Source of the DNA: a virus
Virus record (IMG/VR): IMGVR_UViG_3300025759_000093
Coordinates: 1-62,580 of that record
Reading direction: 5' to 3' (one strand)
DNA length: 62,580 nt
The notes beneath the pieces were generated by a model. It was given only the letters and a program-made list of their open reading frames with translations. It was not told the DNA's origin and made no database searches. Both the position numbers and the translations under genes were made by a program. Below, piece after piece: positions 59,305 to 62,580 of this stretch (position 1 is the first letter of the stretch; each line of letters starts with the position of its first letter).

Positions 59305-60124
59305 AGCAATGCTTGCTCACAAATACAATGAGGACAAAGCAGATTACCCCGCATTCATACAACCAAAACTAGATGGCGTACGCTGTCTATTTACTGCCAA
59401 AGGCGCGTTCTCTCGTGCTAATAACCAGTTTATGAATGTAGAACACATTGAACAGGCTCTAAAGCCTTTCTTTGCAAAAAACCCTACAGCTGTGCTTGAT
59501 GGCGAGCTGTATAATCATGGGCTAAAAGATGACTTTGAAAAGATCATCTCACTAGTTAAAAAGAAAAAACCAACAGACGCTGACAAGGCAGAAGCTGCAG
59601 AACTAGTACAATACCATGTATATGATATAGCTAGTATGACAATAGGTACTTATAGCACTAGACTAAGTTACATTACTACAAACTTAACTTATACATATCC
59701 TATATGTAAAGTTGAAACTAAAGTTGTTATGGATTTTGACGAAGCATTATCTCTACACAAGAAAAACCTTAAACGAGGTTACGAAGGTAGTATATACAGA
59801 TCATTTGCAGGTAAGTACAAAGGTACTAGATCATGGGATCTTATGAAGTTTAAAGACTTTCACGATGCAGAAGCTACAATTATTGGCTATGAAATAGGTA
59901 AAGGTAAGCGTGAAGGTACACTAGGTAAGTTTATTATGCAAGATTATGAAGGTAATGAGTTTGGTTGTCCTCCAGGTAAAGGCTACAACTACAAAGACTT
60001 AGCTAATATGCTAGAAAATATACACGACTACATCGGTCAGTATGCTACATTTACATACTTTGAACGAACTAAAGCAGGTAGTTACAGACATCCACATTAT
60101 AAAGCAATAAGAAATTATGAATGA
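59285..60124 (+). CDS. ATP-dependent DNA ligase, short phage type
   Basis: A 279-residue ligase. Nucleotidyltransferase motif I is KLDGVR with the AMP-accepting Lys28. Further motifs: FSRANNQF (III-like) and DGELYNHGL (about 76), EGSIYR (IV, about 167), and SWDLMKFK (V). The OB domain is present but short (GTLGKFIMQDYEGNEF). It seals nicks during phage replication or recombination. Start ATG 59285 is the first within the overlap with the upstream gene. Confidence 0.88.
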   Translation: MEVENIKAMLAHKYNEDKADYPAFIQPKLDGVRCLFTAKGAFSRANNQFMNVEHIEQALKPFFAKNPTAVLDGELYNHGLKDDFEKIISLVKKKKPTDADKAEAAELVQYHVYDIASMTIGTYSTRLSYITTNLTYTYPICKVETKVVMDFDEALSLHKKNLKRGYEGSIYRSFAGKYKGTRSWDLMKFKDFHDAEATIIGYEIGKGKREGTLGKFIMQDYEGNEFGCPPGKGYNYKDLANMLENIHDYIGQYATFTYFERTKAGSYRHPHYKAIRNYE

Positions 60125-60287
60125 TTATAAAGCAACAGGTCTAGCTGAAGGCTGGATAAATACAAGCAATGAAGATGAAATAATCGAAGCTTGGCAATAC
60201 TTACACGATACTGGTCTTGCATATAAATTGCAAGGATGGTTTGGTAGAACTGCACAAAGTTTATTAGAAGCAGGGGAAATACAATGA
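60117..60287 (+). CDS. small conserved phage protein
   Basis: A 56-residue acidic protein, ATG 60117 to TGA 60287, overlapping the ligase end and the next gene (ATGA). EDEIIEAWQYLHDTGLAYKLQGWFGRTAQSLLEAG is the core (given only as location, residues 19-53; key W23, Y25, D28, G30, Q36, W38). The EAWQYLxDTGLxxxLQGWFGRTA pattern is frequent in small proteins of many phages, with unknown function. Confidence 0.68.
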   Translation: MNDYKATGLAEGWINTSNEDEIIEAWQYLHDTGLAYKLQGWFGRTAQSLLEAGEIQ

Positions 60288-60448
60288 GTGATCCAATAAG
60301 CTATATGCCTTGGCTTCTCAAGAAAGAGGAGCCTTGGGCTAGTGTAAACACAGGTTTTTACAAATGTGAAATGTGTGGTAATGATATTACAAAAGAAGAT
60401 TATGAATTCTGTGACATATGTCCAGACTGTTTAGACGAAGAAATATGA
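60284..60448 (+). CDS. small zinc-ribbon protein
   Basis: A 54-residue protein with CEMC (about 30-33), then CDICPDC (about 45-51), enough for one or two zinc sites. The N-terminal part is hydrophobic-aromatic (ISYMPWLL). ATGA overlaps at both ends. Possibly a nucleic-acid or ribosome-binding ribbon; family not identified. Confidence 0.6.
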   Translation: MSDPISYMPWLLKKEEPWASVNTGFYKCEMCGNDITKEDYEFCDICPDCLDEEI

Positions 60449-60570
60449 AAAAACTAATAATAACAATAGCAACTGGCTCATTATTAGCTAGTTGCGCTAG
60501 TACTAAATGTGTAGGTTCACTACATAAAACTAAATATAAACATAAACATACATGCGCAGCATTTAGATAA
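60445..60570 (+). CDS. small lipoprotein
   Basis: A 41-residue protein with a lipoprotein signal: MKKLIITIATGSLL, then lipobox LASC with Cys at about residue 17, then Ser-Thr. The mature peptide is about 25 residues, basic, with a KYKHKHTC segment and two more Cys. It would be lipidated and tethered to the envelope. Early-expressed small phage lipoproteins elsewhere block receptors or superinfection (T5 Llp is an example); such a role is inferred. Confidence 0.62.
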   Translation: MKKLIITIATGSLLASCASTKCVGSLHKTKYKHKHTCAAFR

Positions 60571-60656
60571 TGAGAAAATTAATATGGCAATTATATAACG
60601 ACAATATGATAAGTATTGAAGTTGCTCACATGTTATTAGACAAACACTATGAATAG
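60570..60656 (+). CDS. 28-residue early micropeptide
   Basis: ATG 60570 (overlapping the previous TAA by one base) to TAG 60656; overlaps the next start by eight bases. Sequence RKLIWQLYNDNMISIEVAHMLLDKHYE forms one amphipathic helix (27 residues after Met; W5, L7 and L22 on one side). The stop-start overlaps suggest translation, otherwise unsupported. Confidence 0.42.
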   Translation: MRKLIWQLYNDNMISIEVAHMLLDKHYE

Positions 60657-60831
60657 TATGTGGGAAAACATAGCTAAAAAAAGACGATGCTTAAGCCACA
60701 AGTCTTATGTTAAAGCTACAATGGCTACAATACAGTGCGATATAGCTAAACATGCTATAAACACTGGAACAGTTGACTTTGAAAAACGTAAATTATTTTT
60801 AAAATATAAAAATTATTATGAAAAACTCTGA
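60649..60831 (+). CDS. small basic early protein
   Basis: A 60-residue basic protein: WENIAKKRRCLSHKSYV, ATMATIQCDIAKHAI, FEKRKLFLKYKNYYEKL. Two Cys, mostly helical. No family recognised; position in the cluster before the regulator genes suggests an early role. Confidence 0.52.
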   Translation: MNSMWENIAKKRRCLSHKSYVKATMATIQCDIAKHAINTGTVDFEKRKLFLKYKNYYEKL

Positions 60832-60964
60832 TTGGATAATATATTATTCGCAAAAATGGCTTGATGAAGAAATAAATTCAAGAGGTTTAAAAAACGAGCA
60901 TGAGCTATACTGGGCAACACTGCACAGTGACAATAGGCTTAAAGATACTAAAGTAAAGGGCTAA
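60818..60964 (+). CDS. 48-residue early protein
   Basis: ATG 60818 to TAA 60964, overlapping neighbours on both sides. SDWIIYYSQKWLDEEINSRG, then ELYWATLHSDNRLKD. Aromatic and helical. The codons for DWIIYY resemble the GGATAATAT element by chance, but lack the upstream box. Function unknown. Confidence 0.5.
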   Translation: MKNSDWIIYYSQKWLDEEINSRGLKNEHELYWATLHSDNRLKDTKVKG

Positions 60965-61584
60965 TGTCACAACGCGCTATGACATATCTAAATAATAAGC
61001 GCATTGTATATCGTAGGTACTCGCCAGATGAGCCAACAACTAGTTACGACTGGGGTTGGTACTATGCTGACGGTACTTACGGCTATTACAGTTTGTTTAA
61101 CACAAAGGCAAAGATAAATACCTATAGATCCTTAAAATGGCATTTGTTAGTATTGTGGTATCTTAATCCTGACATGGATAAAACACAGTTTTCTGAACTA
61201 GCAAGTGTAATAACTCATAAACCTAATGGGTTTACTACATTTACATTATCGCCTAACATATTAAACAACATTATAAACGAAGTATATATACAAGATCTTG
61301 AACAACCACCAAAAAATAAACTACGTAAAATAGTATTTAAAGATGGTTCAGGTCTTAGTGTAAGTGAAAAATTAAGTATTGTTGGCTCAATAATAGGTAG
61401 AGGTAAATCAATACTACAACAAGATATTTACGAAGCTATGCTACAGGTGCATGATAACGGTGTTATCACTATACCTAAAATAGCAAAAGTTCTAGGTTGC
61501 ACACCAAGAACAATACATAGAAACATGGGTGAAGAACTCAAAAAAGAAAAACAAGAGTTAAATAACAAACATGAAAAAGTATAA
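60964..61584 (+). CDS. HTH protein, likely regulator
   Basis: A 206-residue protein. The N-terminal half is aromatic and beta/alpha (YDWGWYYADGTYGYYSLF). The C-terminal part (about 140-195) has a helix-turn-helix: QDIYEAMLQVHDNGVITIPKIAKVLGCTPRTIHRNMGEEL (location only, key I171, A174, L177, T181, R183, T184, I185). It overlaps the sigma factor gene by 14 bases, so they are co-translated; a transcriptional regulator or a partner of the sigma factor is plausible. Confidence 0.65.
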   Translation: MSQRAMTYLNNKRIVYRRYSPDEPTTSYDWGWYYADGTYGYYSLFNTKAKINTYRSLKWHLLVLWYLNPDMDKTQFSELASVITHKPNGFTTFTLSPNILNNIINEVYIQDLEQPPKNKLRKIVFKDGSGLSVSEKLSIVGSIIGRGKSILQQDIYEAMLQVHDNGVITIPKIAKVLGCTPRTIHRNMGEELKKEKQELNNKHEKV

Positions 61585-62320
61585 TGTACAAAACTACATA
61601 AGGCTCAAAGAAGATATAAAGTTAGCTATGCCAGTTAATAAAGAATATTCTTTTTATACTCGTGACGAACTTATAATTAGATTTATGCCGCTTGTAGAAA
61701 ACATTTCAAAAAAGTTTGCTACATCTCAAGAAGCGTCAGGTGTTATGTCTATATTAGATATAATACAAGAAGGCTATGTTAATTTAATAAAAGCAGTAGA
61801 TAAAATAGACTGGGAAAAACTTATTGACTCTGATGATGTTGAATTAAGTTTGAAGTCTTTTTTATCTAAGCGAGTTAGAGGTGGCATACGTAGAGCTATT
61901 GATAAAAATAGAGGTACAATGCGTATACCTGAGCACAAGATGGAACAAATAAGAAAAGATGGAGGTAAAGATAAAAAAATGGTTGCTATGTTTTTTAATA
62001 GCATATTTTTAAGTATTGATGCTACACCATCTAATGAGGATATGGTTTATCAAATACCTGATAAATCAGATCCATACAATGAGCAATTGTTAAATGCTTA
62101 TTTATTAAGTTTATTAAACAAATATCTAACTGAAAACGAAGTTTTTGTATTAAGCAAGAGTTATGGTCTTGACGGCGATAAAATGTCAGCTAAGAAAATA
62201 GCTGAAGCTTTAGACATAAAAGGCGTGTCAGCTTACGTAAGAGTTTCTGAACTTAAAAAGCAAGCTGTACAAAAGCTAATTGACAACGTAGATCACTCGC
62301 AAGTGCTTGACTACCTGTAA
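61571..62320 (+). CDS. sigma-70 family RNA polymerase sigma factor
   Basis: A 249-residue protein with sigma-factor regions. Region 2: RDELIIRFMPLVENISKKF (about 31-49), ILDIIQEGYVNLIKAVDKIDW (about 62-82; key QEGYxxLxKAxDK) and SKRVRGGIRRAIDK. A MRIPEHK segment follows as in region 3 starts. Region 4 includes LTENEVFVLSKSYGLDG, SAKKIAEALDI and AYVRVSELKKQAVQKL with the HTH. It would redirect host RNA polymerase, perhaps to the repeated motif found upstream of early or late genes. No phage polymerase was seen here. Confidence 0.84.
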   Translation: MKKYNVQNYIRLKEDIKLAMPVNKEYSFYTRDELIIRFMPLVENISKKFATSQEASGVMSILDIIQEGYVNLIKAVDKIDWEKLIDSDDVELSLKSFLSKRVRGGIRRAIDKNRGTMRIPEHKMEQIRKDGGKDKKMVAMFFNSIFLSIDATPSNEDMVYQIPDKSDPYNEQLLNAYLLSLLNKYLTENEVFVLSKSYGLDGDKMSAKKIAEALDIKGVSAYVRVSELKKQAVQKLIDNVDHSQVLDYL

Positions 62321-62350
62321 ATTAATAAATAAATATGTGATTATAATAGT

Positions 62351-62580
62351 ATGACAATATACCAAAAATTATCCAAAATTCAACAAGAGTTTAAATCGAA
62401 GAAAAGTAGATACAACTCTTTCGGCAAGTATTATTTCCGATCTGCCGAAGACATCCTAGAAGCTACAAAACCCTTTTTAAAGGAGCTAAACGTAACAGTA
62501 ACAATACAAGAAGACTTAATTAGTTTTGAGCCTCCTGTATTAAAAGTTACAGCAACTGTAGCTGATGATAAAGACAGCTT
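62351..62580 (+). CDS. ERF-type single-strand annealing recombinase (3' partial)
   Basis: The gene begins at ATG 62351 and runs off the window (76 residues visible). IYQKLSKIQQEF, then YNSFGKYYFRSAEDILEATKPFLKE (residues about 21-45; key SFG, YFRSAEDI) is the hallmark of the ERF superfamily of phage recombinases that anneal complementary strands. Preceded by a GTGATTATAATAG box at 62337. With the ligase and the primase-helicase it belongs to the replication/recombination module. Confidence 0.8.
   Translation, partial: MTIYQKLSKIQQEFKSKKSRYNSFGKYYFRSAEDILEATKPFLKELNVTVTIQEDLISFEPPVLKVTATVADDKDS

Noticed and set aside
60818-60845. GGATAATATATT resembling the early motif
   Set aside because: It lies inside the coding sequence of the 48-residue protein and has no upstream 14-base box.
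1-62580. CRISPR arrays, insertion sequences, integrase or transposase
   Set aside because: No direct-repeat/spacer pattern, no transposase or integrase motifs and no terminal inverted repeats were seen.

Overview
This window is the greater part of an AT-rich genome of a tailed phage (podovirus type) that most likely infects a marine Bacteroidota (flavobacterium-like) host. The evidence: the terminase, portal, scaffold, capsid and connector genes have the order and sequence character of crAss-like phages (Crassvirales); start codons are preceded by A/T-rich sequence rather than Shine-Dalgarno motifs; and small families typical of marine phages occur (DUF5872- and DUF6321-like proteins, S74-type fibre). 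Both ends are cut inside genes: a primase-helicase at the left and an ERF-type annealing protein at the right. No DNA polymerase or phage RNA polymerase is visible, so part of the genome lies outside. Family assignments were made by eye, without database searches.

Layout. (1) 1-7218, plus strand: replication and nucleotide metabolism. Genes are primase-helicase, a thymidylate-synthase-fold enzyme with a dCMP-hydroxymethylase signature, a MazG-type pyrophosphatase fused to an odd N-terminal domain, a second small nucleotide-pyrophosphatase-like protein, a DUF1064-type endonuclease and a class II ribonucleotide reductase, plus small proteins. (2) 7225-7249: a hairpin terminator between converging operons. 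(3) 7297-52699, minus strand, read right to left: fibres and a Lys/Arg/Ala-rich protein, glycosyltransferase, GroEL and GroES, lysis genes (amidase, holin-like and small membrane proteins), methyltransferase, large terminase, portal, scaffold, major capsid protein, connector/ring proteins, two very large or large tail-type proteins, a cupin-like protein, internal virion proteins and a 2797-residue giant protein. (4) 52700-53103: a divergent noncoding region between late and early genes. (5) 53104-62580, plus strand: a dense array of about 30 mostly tiny early genes, then a 2-oxoglutarate oxygenase, DNA ligase, small zinc-ribbon and lipoprotein genes, an HTH protein, a sigma-70-family factor and the ERF gene.

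The most unusual feature is regulatory. Eight copies of one composite motif occur on the plus strand: a 14-base box near CAAACTAAATACGA, exactly 8 variable bases, then GGATAATA. In five copies the start codon follows GATAAT after exactly six bases, and the upstream gene often stops inside the motif (ACA AAC TAA). This looks like an early promoter class giving leaderless or nearly leaderless mRNAs, perhaps read with the phage sigma factor. Two further intergenic regions (56042-56161 and 58029-58132) share a hairpin with a compensatory base change and a U-run only six bases before the next ATG, suggesting a repeated attenuator. A third noncoding stretch (53695-53754) can fold like a tRNA lacking the normal D and anticodon arms.

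How the parts fit: the early genes probably reprogramme the host, the nucleotide genes supply (possibly modified) precursors, the replication proteins copy the genome, and the long minus-strand operon builds the particle, with phage chaperonins probably assisting folding of its proteins.
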